In this document: one piece after another, positions 8,922 through 16,250 of the stretch
Position numbering within the stretch: position 1 is the first letter of the stretch
How the letters are laid out: each line of letters begins with the position of its first letter
Source: an uncultured Eubacteriales bacterium
Lineage (GTDB): Bacteria > Bacillota > Clostridia > Christensenellales > Aristaeellaceae
Length of the DNA: 51,777 nucleotides
Direction: 5' to 3'
Assembly (NCBI GenBank): GCA_902790175.1
Contig: CADAQZ010000020.1
Span: 1 to 51,777, forward strand
Position numbers and translations under genes: made by a program
Notes under the pieces: generated by a model
What the model saw: only the letters and a program-made list of their open reading frames with translations
Databases searched by the model: none
Told to the model about the DNA's origin: nothing

Positions 8922-10892
8922 CTACTCCAGATACTCCGCCTTCACATACCCCGAAAGCTCGGCGGTGCGCACGCTGACCCAGCCGTTCTCGTCGGGCTCG
9001 CTGCACACGATCACGCGCCGACCCTTCGCCAGCTGGGCCAAGGCCATCGACGCCGTGGTGGGCTGCTGGCGCAGGTTCAGCGACGTGGCCGTCACGGTGG
9101 CGTAGCGCTCGCCCGCCTCCAGCGCCGGAAGCGGCGCGGGCGTCGGCGTTGGGGTGGGCTTGGGCCGCGCGGCCCCCACGCCCTCCGGCAGCGCCTCCAG
9201 GTCGGTCAGAATGTCCTCCGGCCAGGCGATGCGCTCAAACGACAGCCCCGGGTAGTAGAACGCCAGGATCTGCTGCCAGTTCATGCCGTACTGGCCCGCC
9301 ATCCACTGCGCGCCGCGCTGGCTCATGCCCACGCCGTGGCCGAAGCGGCGCATGACGATCGTGAACGCCGCGGGCTGCCCGTCCGCGTCCAGCATCGTTT
9401 CGACGCTGACCAGCTCGCAGTCGGAGCCGTTCAGCCCCAGCGACAGCCCATCCTTGATCTGGCGGAACACGTCCAGTACCACGGTGTACGGCGCGTCGGC
9501 CATCGCCCATTCCCGGGGCACGGGCGTGGGCGTGGGCAGCGGCTCGTCCGGCGCGGTGGGCATGGCGCTTGCGTCCGCCTCCGGCGTCGGTTCCTCGGTC
9601 GGGGCCTCGGTCGGCGCCTCGGTCGGTTCTTCGGTCGGTTCTTCGGTCGGCTCCGCCGTCGCGTCCGCCCCGGATGTCTCGACGGGCTTGAGCACCTGCA
9701 CGTTCACCGTGAAGGCCAGGCCGTCGCACAGCTTGCTGCCCTCAAAGCGCGGGTTGACCGGCTCAATGGACGCGATCGAGTCCAGCTTCCACTCGCCCGC
9801 CTCCCAGCCGTCCGTCGCCAGCGGCTCGGAAAGCGCCGCCTCCAGCATCTCTTTGAGCGCCGCGCTGCCCTCGCAGGTCGGCGAGACGGTCAATTCATTT
9901 TGCAGGCTGCGCGGATTCTCCAGGTCGTAGGGGTCGTCGGTCATGGCGAGGTAGCCGTCGCAGTTCTCGATGCCCCAGAGCTGGCTGGCCAGGGCCGTCT
10001 GCCCGCCGTTGCTGGCGGTGTAGTAGCAGACGGCGTAGTCGCCTTCGTACAGCCCCACCACGCCCCGCGTGGCGTTCACGGCGTCGATCACGTTGGCGTA
10101 CTCGGCGCTGTAGCCCTTGTACACCTGGTCGGCGGTGGTGTCGGCCACGTCGTAGTCGCGCCCGCCGGACTGGCGCTTGCGCTGCAGCGCGTAGGTGCGC
10201 GCCGCCACGGCCTGCGCCTTCAGCGATTCGATCGGAAACGAGTCGCTCATCTCGTAGGCCACCACGCCGTAGAGGTAGTCCTCCACCGGCAGCTTCAACA
10301 CCGCCCGCAGCCCGCCGCTCTCGCCGACAGACACGGTCAGATCGCCCGCGTAGAGCGTGTCCTTCTCCGATTCATCGATGTAGATGCCGTTCTCCGCGCC
10401 TTCCTCGGCCCGGTGCCGCGTCAGCGTCATCGAAGCGCCCATGTTCAGCGTCAGGCCGCCCACGGCCATGTACACCTTGCCATCCGCCTGCGAAAGCGCC
10501 AGCCGGGTGTCGCGCTCGAAGCGGAAGCCCGGGTCGCCGTCCACGGCGTAGACGCCCGCGAGCGTCAGGTGCAGCTGCGCGGGCTCCCCCAGCGACAGCA
10601 GCGCCACGCGCACGAGCCCGTCGTCCTCGATGCTCGCGTCCGGCACGGGGGCCAATGTCGCCGTCGGGACTGTTACAGCCTCCGGGTCCGGGGTCTGCTC
10701 CGGGGAAACATTCAGCGCGTCGGCCGGGGGCAGCGTGGCGGCGACGTCCGCGGACGCCTCCTGGGCCTCGTCCTCGCCGGTCAACCAGCTCCAGAAGCCC
10801 GCCGCGCCCGCGGGGATCGCCGCCGCCAGCGCCAGGATCAGCACGAGCGCCAGTGCCCGCGCATATTTCTTTGCCTTTTGGGTGTCTCTCAT
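8922..10892 (-). CDS. SpoIID/LytB-like secreted protein with C-terminal SH3 domain
   Basis: The 656-residue product has a signal anchor (residues 10-31). After a Pro/Thr-rich spacer comes a SpoIID-type domain: LKLPVEDYLYGVVAYEMSD then FPIESLKAQAVAARTYALQ and, much later, FGHGVGMSQRGAQWMA. These are the family's catalytic-region motifs; SpoIID is a lytic transglycosylase acting on denuded glycan strands. A Thr/Glu/Pro repeat linker (about residues 395-430) is inserted between the halves of the domain. The last 65 residues form a bacterial SH3 domain (TATSLNLRQQPTTASMAL...GRRVIVCSE), a typical wall-binding module. The start is preceded by GGAGG. At more than twice the usual SpoIID length and with an SH3 module, it is more likely a vegetative wall protein than SpoIID itself. 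Confidence 0.82.
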   Translation of the reverse strand: MRDTQKAKKYARALALVLILALAAAIPAGAAGFWSWLTGEDEAQEASADVAATLPPADALNVSPEQTPDPEAVTVPTATLAPVPDASIEDDGLVRVALLSLGEPAQLHLTLAGVYAVDGDPGFRFERDTRLALSQADGKVYMAVGGLTLNMGASMTLTRHRAEEGAENGIYIDESEKDTLYAGDLTVSVGESGGLRAVLKLPVEDYLYGVVAYEMSDSFPIESLKAQAVAARTYALQRKRQSGGRDYDVADTTADQVYKGYSAEYANVIDAVNATRGVVGLYEGDYAVCYYTASNGGQTALASQLWGIENCDGYLAMTDDPYDLENPRSLQNELTVSPTCEGSAALKEMLEAALSEPLATDGWEAGEWKLDSIASIEPVNPRFEGSKLCDGLAFTVNVQVLKPVETSGADATAEPTEEPTEEPTEAPTEAPTEEPTPEADASAMPTAPDEPLPTPTPVPREWAMADAPYTVVLDVFRQIKDGLSLGLNGSDCELVSVETMLDADGQPAAFTIVMRRFGHGVGMSQRGAQWMAGQYGMNWQQILAFYYPGLSFERIAWPEDILTDLEALPEGVGAARPKPTPTPTPAPLPALEAGERYATVTATSLNLRQQPTTASMALAQLAKGRRVIVCSEPDENGWVSVRTAELSGYVKAEYLE

Positions 10893-10901
10893 AGCTCCTC
10901 C

Positions 10902-10922
10902 ATGGGCGGGCGTTCGCCCGCC
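10902..10922. other. GC-rich hairpin in the 5' leader of the SpoIID-like gene
   Basis: GGCGGGCG and CGCCCGCC arms with a tiny loop lie just upstream of the GGAGG ribosome binding site of the gene ending at 8922. No T-run follows, so it is not a terminator; it may affect translation or stability. Confidence 0.5.
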
Positions 10923-11020
10923 GATTCGGTCAAATCCGTTGTATTTCCAATTCTTGGCAGCTTTCGCCGGGGTTATACAGCGCGGCCCAAAATCCGCGAT
11001 ATACTTCCATTATGATATGT

Positions 11021-11026
11021 ATTATA
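11021..11026 (-). promoter_or_regulatory. Extended -10 promoter of the SpoIID-like gene
   Basis: On the minus strand TGGTATAAT is a TGn-extended -10 element. No good -35 is seen at 16-18 bases. Transcription would begin near 11014, leaving a leader of about 120 bases. The intergenic region up to 11125 also carries the direct repeat ATTCGGTCAAAT (near 10924 and 11075). Confidence 0.55.
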
Positions 11027-11125
11027 CCACCATTTGACCCGGCAAGTGCGGTAAAATCGGTACAATTCGGTCAAATATAGACAAATTTCGTCACAATTTC
11101 GATCCAAAGCGCCGCCCGCGCCGCC

Positions 11126-11154
11126 TTGCAAGCCGCGCGCGACGGGTCTATAAT
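11126..11154 (+). promoter_or_regulatory. Promoter of the FHA-FtsW-PBP operon
   Basis: TTGCAA (11126-11131), a 17-base spacer and a perfect TATAAT (11149-11154). The expected transcription start is near 11161. This rules out the ATG at 11157 as a translation start. Confidence 0.78.
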
Positions 11155-11204
11155 ATATGTTGGTTTATTATCCTCGCCGGTGCGGCGGAAGGGAGGGATG
11201 CGCC

Positions 11205-11795
11205 ACGAGCCAAAATCTGTATGAGATCATCGCCCTGGGCGCGCGCTACGTGTTCGCGGGGCTGATGGTGCTGATCGCGCTGCGGGCCTGGCGCATCACC
11301 ATCGTGGACAGCCGCCGCGCGGCCACGCTGCGCCACCTGTCCCCCCAGACCGGCATCTGCGGCGAACTGATGGTGCTCGACGGCGACGAGAAGGCCCGCC
11401 GGGGCATGAAGTACCCGGTGATCCGCGAGGGCATGATCGGCGCGTCGCGCCGGGCGGACATCCGCATCCGCCACTCCAGCGTCCGCCGCCGCCACGCCTA
11501 CTTCCAGCTGACCGAGGACGGGCTGTACGTGCGCACCCACGCGGGCGCGCCGATGCGCGACGGGAACGGTCGTCCCGCGCGTGCGCTCACGCTGCCCGAC
11601 GGCGCGGAGTTCTTCCTCGGCCGGGTGCGGCTTCTGCTGGTGCTGACCGAGGCCCCCGAACCCGCGAGCCCGCACCGCCCCGACCGCGGGGAGGCGTATG
11701 GCGAGGGGTATGACGAGGGATTTGACGAGGGATACGGCGAGAACTACGGCGAAAATGAAACGATCGATTTCTTCGACGTGGACGAGGACCATTAG
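11205..11795 (+). CDS. Membrane-anchored FHA-domain protein
   Basis: The product has one N-terminal membrane segment (YVFAGLMVLIALRAW) and then an FHA phosphothreonine-binding domain. This contains YPVIREGMIGASRRADIRI, HSSVRRRHAYFQL and a closing FFLGRVRLLLVL; the IGxxxxxDI, SxxRRHA and GxxR pattern is the FHA signature. The acidic tail has a Gly/Glu/Tyr/Asp pseudo-repeat (GEGYDEGFDEGYGENYGEN). The start is problematic: GGGAGGG at 11191-11197 is spaced 7 bases from an ACG at 11205 in frame, while the in-frame ATG at 11157 lies before the predicted transcription start. I place the start at the ACG tentatively; the open frame extends to 11157. It is first in an operon with FtsW/RodA and a PBP, so it probably recruits a phosphorylated partner to the wall synthase. 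Confidence 0.75.
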   Translation, partial: TSQNLYEIIALGARYVFAGLMVLIALRAWRITIVDSRRAATLRHLSPQTGICGELMVLDGDEKARRGMKYPVIREGMIGASRRADIRIRHSSVRRRHAYFQLTEDGLYVRTHAGAPMRDGNGRPARALTLPDGAEFFLGRVRLLLVLTEAPEPASPHRPDRGEAYGEGYDEGFDEGYGENYGENETIDFFDVDEDH

Positions 11796-11797
11796 AT

Positions 11798-13093
11798 ATG
11801 CGCCACAACAAACTTGATCGCATGAAGCGGGCGCTGATGCGCTCGAATACGAAGCTGCTGCTGTCGGCGGTGATGCTGTTTCAGGCGCTGGCGATGCTGT
11901 TGATCGCGTTCCAGAAGGGCACGGTCAACGTGCAGGCGCTGGTGCTGGCGGCGGCGCTGCCCGCGGGCACGTGGCTGATCACCCGGCTGATGGGCCGCGT
12001 CTGGCCGGTGGACCGCGCGATCCTGATCCTGGTGCTGTTTCTGTGCAGCGTGGGCGTGATCACGCTCTCGGACATCGCCAAGTCCGACATCACGCCGCGC
12101 ACGCAGGCGATCTACGCGCTGGGCGGCGTCGTGGCGATGTTCGCGGGCGCGGCGTTCATCCGGCGCTGGCGGCACTGGAAGAAGACCACGGCGCTGCTGA
12201 TGGGGCTGTGCCTGCTGGCGCTGGCCTCGCCGTTCGCGCCTGTGATCGGCATCTACAAGTACGGCGCTCGCAACTGGGTGGGTCTGGGGCCGATCTCCGT
12301 GCAGCCCAGCGAGTTCATGAAGCCGATATTGATCCTCTGCCTCGCCAGCGGCTTCTCCAACCGCCCGCGATTCGCCAAATGCGTGCCCACGATCGCGTTC
12401 GCGGCGCTCTGCTGCGGCGTGCTGCTGGCGGAGAAGGACCTGGGCGCGGTGCTTCTGTACTTCCTGACCACCGTGTTCATGTACTACGTGGCCACGTCCA
12501 ACGCCTTCATATCGCTGGCGGGGCTGGGCATGGGCGCGGGCGCGGCGGTGATCGCCTACCGGGCGCTGCCCTACGTGCAGGACCGCGTCGCCATCTGGCA
12601 GAACCCGTGGATCGACCCGCAGGAGACCGGCTACCAGCTGATCCAGTCGCTGATCGCCATCGGCTCGGGCGGGCTGTTCGGCATGGGGCTGGGCATGGGC
12701 ATGCCCAGGGACATCCCCCTCTACCACTCCGACTTCATATTCGCGTCGATCACCGAGGAATTTGGGCTGATCTTCGCCATCGGGCTTCTGGCGGTGTACG
12801 TGCTGATCATCATGCGCGGGCTGATCGTGGCCTTCAACGCCCGCACGAGCTTCCACTCGCTGGCGGCGTTCGGGCTGGTGATCATGCTGGGCCTGCAGAC
12901 GATGCTGATCGCCGGGGGCAACACGAAGCTTTTGCCGCTGTCGGGCGTCACGCTGCCGCTGATCTGCTACGGCGGCTCGTCGCTGGTGTCCACGTTCTTC
13001 TCGATGGGCCTGTTGCTGGGCCTGTCCTCGATGAACGCCGAGGACGAGGCGAGGGACATCGAAACGTTGGAACTTAAGGAGGAGATGGCGTGA
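11798..13093 (+). CDS. FtsW/RodA/SpoVE family peptidoglycan polymerase
   Basis: The 431-residue product is a SEDS-family membrane protein with about ten hydrophobic segments. Key motifs are YGARNWVGLGPISVQPSEFMKPILIL, AEKDLGAVLLYF (the aspartate of the conserved DLG is the catalytic residue in RodA) and the C-terminal LPLSGVTLPLICYGGSSLVSTF. SEDS proteins polymerise lipid II and work with a class B PBP. The next gene is such a PBP, overlapping by four bases (GTGA), so the two are translationally coupled. I cannot say from sequence whether this serves division or elongation. Confidence 0.92.
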   Translation: MRHNKLDRMKRALMRSNTKLLLSAVMLFQALAMLLIAFQKGTVNVQALVLAAALPAGTWLITRLMGRVWPVDRAILILVLFLCSVGVITLSDIAKSDITPRTQAIYALGGVVAMFAGAAFIRRWRHWKKTTALLMGLCLLALASPFAPVIGIYKYGARNWVGLGPISVQPSEFMKPILILCLASGFSNRPRFAKCVPTIAFAALCCGVLLAEKDLGAVLLYFLTTVFMYYVATSNAFISLAGLGMGAGAAVIAYRALPYVQDRVAIWQNPWIDPQETGYQLIQSLIAIGSGGLFGMGLGMGMPRDIPLYHSDFIFASITEEFGLIFAIGLLAVYVLIIMRGLIVAFNARTSFHSLAAFGLVIMLGLQTMLIAGGNTKLLPLSGVTLPLICYGGSSLVSTFFSMGLLLGLSSMNAEDEARDIETLELKEEMA

Positions 13094-14514
13094 AGGAACT
13101 GCGCAGAAACATGCGCTTTGTGGGCACGCTGGTGGTGGTGCTGTTCGTGGGCCTGGCGGCGTGGTTCGCCATGACGGTGTTCACGCAGGGCAGCGTCTGG
13201 GCCTCCGACGTGCGCAACAGCCGCCTGCGCGCCACGGCCAGCCTGCGCGGCGACATCACCGACCGGGACGGCAACCTGCTGGCCACCACCGCCGACGACG
13301 GCACGCGCCAGTACACGAAGAACGCGATCGCCCGCCGCGCGCTGTCGCAGACCGTGGGCGACACCGCGGGCATGAGCGGCACCGGCATCGAGACCTTTTA
13401 CTCCGCAACGCTCCTGGACATCTCCACCAGCCTGGTGGACCGGCTCAGCGAGCTGATGGGCAACGCCCGCCATGTGGGCGGCAGCATCCAGATCACCGTG
13501 GACGGCCCGCTGCAGGCCTGGATCGCCAGTGAGTTCCCGGTGAACGAGGACACCGGCGCGTGCTACCGCGGCGCGGTGTGCGTGACGAACTACAAGACCG
13601 GCGAGATCCTGGCGATGGTGTCGATGCCCAACTACGACCCCTACGACCTCGCCGTGCGCACCGACGCGCAGGTGGAGGACACGGCCTACCTGAACCGCTG
13701 CCTGCAGGGGCTGTACACGCCCGGCTCGGTGTTCAAGATCGTCACGCTGGCCTCGGCCATCACCAACGACGCGAACGTGGTCGACCAGGCGTTCAGCTGC
13801 TCCGGCGAGTGGGACTACGAGGGCGGCCACATCGTATGCATCAACCGCACGGCCCACGGCACCGTGAACCTGAAGACCGCGTTCAAGCGCAGCTGCAACG
13901 TCACGTTCGGAAAGCTGGCCTACCAGCTGGGGCTGGAGCGCCTGAGGCAGACGGCGGAGCGCTTCGGCTTCAACGAGAACTTCAAGTTCGGCGACTTCGT
14001 GGTCTACAACTCCGCCTTCCCCACCGACATCAGCAACATGAACGGGCTGGTGTGGGCCGGCATCGGGCAGGGCAAGGTGCTGGTCACGCCGCTGCACATG
14101 GCGATGATCTCCGGAACGATCGCCAACGGCGGCGTGATGATGAAGCCCTGGCTGATCCAGCGCGTCGCCAACTCCGCGGGCGCGACCACCGACACCGGTT
14201 CGCCCGAGGCGTACCGGCAGGTGATCGGCGCGCCGGTCGCCGAGCGGATCGCGGAGTACATGTACGAGACCGTGCGCAGCGGCACCGCCTCGCGCGCCGC
14301 CATCCAGGGCTACACCGTGTGCGGCAAGACCGGCTCGGCCGAGGTCAGCGACGACAAGACCGTGGAGACCAACGCCTGGTTCACCGGCTTCATCCGCGAC
14401 GACGCCCACCCCTACGCCATTTCCGTGGTCATCGAGGGCGGCGGCGCCGGCGCGCGCATGCCCAGCGAGCTCGCCGCCAAGGCGCTGAAAAAGGCGATCG
14501 AGTACGTGGGATGA
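13090..14514 (+). CDS. Class B penicillin-binding protein (transpeptidase)
   Basis: The 474-residue product has a single N-terminal membrane anchor (GTLVVVLFVGLAAWFAMTVF), a short dimerisation region and a transpeptidase domain. The active-site motifs are all present: S213-V-F-K216, S268-C-N270 and K413-T-G. The domain order and length resemble Mycobacterium PbpA and Bacillus PbpA-like enzymes. It cross-links peptidoglycan outside the membrane as partner of the preceding SEDS polymerase. The GTG start overlaps the previous stop, with AAGGAGG upstream. The arrangement FHA-SEDS-PBP recalls the actinobacterial fhaB-rodA-pbpA cluster but without an adjacent kinase or phosphatase. Confidence 0.93.
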   Translation: MKELRRNMRFVGTLVVVLFVGLAAWFAMTVFTQGSVWASDVRNSRLRATASLRGDITDRDGNLLATTADDGTRQYTKNAIARRALSQTVGDTAGMSGTGIETFYSATLLDISTSLVDRLSELMGNARHVGGSIQITVDGPLQAWIASEFPVNEDTGACYRGAVCVTNYKTGEILAMVSMPNYDPYDLAVRTDAQVEDTAYLNRCLQGLYTPGSVFKIVTLASAITNDANVVDQAFSCSGEWDYEGGHIVCINRTAHGTVNLKTAFKRSCNVTFGKLAYQLGLERLRQTAERFGFNENFKFGDFVVYNSAFPTDISNMNGLVWAGIGQGKVLVTPLHMAMISGTIANGGVMMKPWLIQRVANSAGATTDTGSPEAYRQVIGAPVAERIAEYMYETVRSGTASRAAIQGYTVCGKTGSAEVSDDKTVETNAWFTGFIRDDAHPYAISVVIEGGGAGARMPSELAAKALKKAIEYVG

Positions 14515-14562
14515 TGACCGCCCCTGCAACCTGTGGTAAACCCAAAATCAATGAACGGTTGC

Positions 14563-14591
14563 TTGCGCAACGCGGCTCATTGTGGTATCAT
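14563..14591 (+). promoter_or_regulatory. Possible promoter of the ABC transporter operon
   Basis: TTGCGC (14563-14568), 17 bases, then TATCAT (14586-14591). It lies 30-60 bases before the ATG at 14623. The -35 match is modest. Confidence 0.5.
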
Positions 14592-14622
14592 CTTTCGCGA
14601 TTCATGCGTGAAACGGAAGGGA

Positions 14623-15363
14623 ATGAATGAATTGCTCGAACTGAGGAACGTCACCAAGAAGTACCTGCGCCGCACGGCGCTGGACGGCGTGAGCCTGTCG
14701 GTGGAGACGGGCAAGACCTGCCTGCTGCTGGGTCCGAACGGCAGCGGCAAGACCACGACGATGAAGCTGATCGCGGGGCTCTCCCGCCCCACCTCGGGCG
14801 AGGTGCTCTTCGACGGCAGCCCCATCGGCGCGGCCACGAAGGCCCACATCGCCTACATGCCCACGGAGAACTACTTTTACAACTACATGAAGATCAAGGA
14901 CATCGGCCGCTACTACGCCGACTTCTTCACCGACTTCGATCCCCGCGAGTTTGAGCGCCAGCTCGTCGCCATGGAGCTGGACCGCGAGGACAACATCCGC
15001 CAGCTGTCCAGCGGCATGGCCGCGAAGCTGCGCCTGGCGCTGGCGCTCAGCCGCGACGCGAAGCTGATGATGTTCGACGAGCCGCTCAACGGCGTGGACA
15101 TCGTCACGCGCGCGCAGACGATCGACGCGATCCTGGCCGGGCGGCGCGAGGGCCGCACGATGCTGATCTCCACCCACCTGGTGGACGAGCTGGAGGACGT
15201 GGTGGACTACACGGTGTTCCTCAAGAAGGGCAAGCTGGTGATGGCGGGCGACAAGCGCGAGATCTGCGCCGGACGCACGCTGAAGGAGCTCTACCTGGAG
15301 GTCTACGGGCACGCCTCCGCAGAGGGCGCGACGACCGGAGAGGAGGCGAGCGACCGTGCTTAA
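14623..15363 (+). CDS. ABC transporter ATP-binding protein
   Basis: The 246-residue ATPase has Walker A GPNGSGKTT (from residue 37), the signature LSSGMAAKLRLALALS, Walker B LMMFDEPLNGVD and the H-loop STHLVDELEDVV. It resembles YtrB/BcrA-type exporter ATPases. I start at 14623 because GGAAGGGA is just upstream and MNELLELRNVTKKY is the usual beginning; the longer open frame adds 30 unlikely residues. It overlaps the following permease gene by eight bases, so the two form a two-gene export system. The substrate is unknown. Confidence 0.9.
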   Translation: MNELLELRNVTKKYLRRTALDGVSLSVETGKTCLLLGPNGSGKTTTMKLIAGLSRPTSGEVLFDGSPIGAATKAHIAYMPTENYFYNYMKIKDIGRYYADFFTDFDPREFERQLVAMELDREDNIRQLSSGMAAKLRLALALSRDAKLMMFDEPLNGVDIVTRAQTIDAILAGRREGRTMLISTHLVDELEDVVDYTVFLKKGKLVMAGDKREICAGRTLKELYLEVYGHASAEGATTGEEASDRA

Positions 15364-16138
15364 GCTGATGAAATACGAGTTTCGCAAGATGCGCAGCACG
15401 CTGCTGATCATGCTGGGCTCGCTGGCCGCGCTGGAGATCGGCTTCATCGTGGGCGTGGGCATGAAGAAGGACGGCATGGTGGCCGTCTGCCTGACGCTGA
15501 TCTCGATCCTGGTGTTCGTGGTCTACGCCTACGTCCTGCTGGCGGGCATGGCCAGCTATTCCCGCGAGCTAAAGGAAAAGTCCGGCTACCTGATCTTCAT
15601 GACGCCGGTGCGCTCCGTCGGGGTGGTGCTGTCCAAACTGCTGTTCACGATGGTGGCCGCGCTCGTCGTCACGGGCGTGTTCGGCGGGGTGGCCTACCTG
15701 GACTACCGCTACCTGATCAGCCGCATGGACATCGACCCGGACATCCTCCAGCAGGTCAACATGCTGCTGCGCTTTGGCCTGAACGCGAACGCCGACTTCA
15801 TGCAGATCCTGCGCATGGCGATGTTTACAGTCCTGACGGTGCTGATCGAGATTATGTTCACGATGTGCAGCGCCTACCTGGCCATCACGCTCTCGGCGAC
15901 GCTGCTGCAAAACAAGAAGGGCTTTCTGCGCGCTCTGATCAGCCTGGTGCTGTTCGTGGCGCTCACGTGGGCCGGCAGCTGGCTCAGCCAGCGGCTGTTC
16001 TACGACCGCGTGGCCCTGGACACCCCCTTCGCCGAAATGACCGGCGTCATCGCCTGGTCGCTGCTTCTGAACGCCGGCATCTCCGCCTTGTTCGTGGGCG
16101 CCAGCGCTTGGCTGCTGGACCACAAGGTGAACCTATAG
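15356..16138 (+). CDS. ABC-2 type transporter permease
   Basis: The 260-residue protein has six hydrophobic segments: after MLKLMKYEFRKMRSTLLIMLGSLAALE come two near residues 35-70 and 90-120, then three in the second half. This is the usual ABC-2 permease layout. The stretch SRELKEKSGYLIFMTPVRSVGVVLSK is the conserved cytoplasmic loop. The GTG start has an AGGAGG site and overlaps the ATPase gene. A strong terminator follows. No dedicated regulator gene adjoins the pair. Confidence 0.85.
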   Translation: MLKLMKYEFRKMRSTLLIMLGSLAALEIGFIVGVGMKKDGMVAVCLTLISILVFVVYAYVLLAGMASYSRELKEKSGYLIFMTPVRSVGVVLSKLLFTMVAALVVTGVFGGVAYLDYRYLISRMDIDPDILQQVNMLLRFGLNANADFMQILRMAMFTVLTVLIEIMFTMCSAYLAITLSATLLQNKKGFLRALISLVLFVALTWAGSWLSQRLFYDRVALDTPFAEMTGVIAWSLLLNAGISALFVGASAWLLDHKVNL

Positions 16139-16160
16139 CCGGAAGATCCAATGAACATCG

Positions 16161-16199
16161 GGGCGGCTTTCCGCGTTTGCGGAAAGCCGCCCTTTTATT
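16161..16199 (+). terminator. Rho-independent terminator of the ABC operon
   Basis: A perfect 14-bp stem (GGGCGGCTTTCCGC, loop GTTT, complementary arm) ends at 16192 and is followed by TTTTATT. Confidence 0.93.
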
Positions 16200-16212
16200 C
16201 TCGCCCCCGCTG

Positions 16213-16221
16213 TGTTATAAT
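16213..16221 (+). promoter_or_regulatory. Extended -10 promoter of uvrC
   Basis: TGTTATAAT combines a TGn extension with a perfect -10. The region where a -35 would sit is the T-run of the preceding terminator. The start would be near 16228, giving a leader of about 23 bases. Confidence 0.7.
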
Positions 16222-16250
16222 GTTGGCATCACATGTTTTCGGGAGGCCGT

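Noticed and set aside
9570-9680. Repetitive sequence resembling a short tandem array
   Set aside because: It encodes a Pro/Thr/Glu linker in the SpoIID-like protein; the units are variable codon repeats, not CRISPR repeats with spacers.
11157-11204. N-terminal extension of the FHA protein from the ATG at 11157
   Set aside because: The ATG is between the -10 element and the predicted transcript start and has no ribosome binding site.
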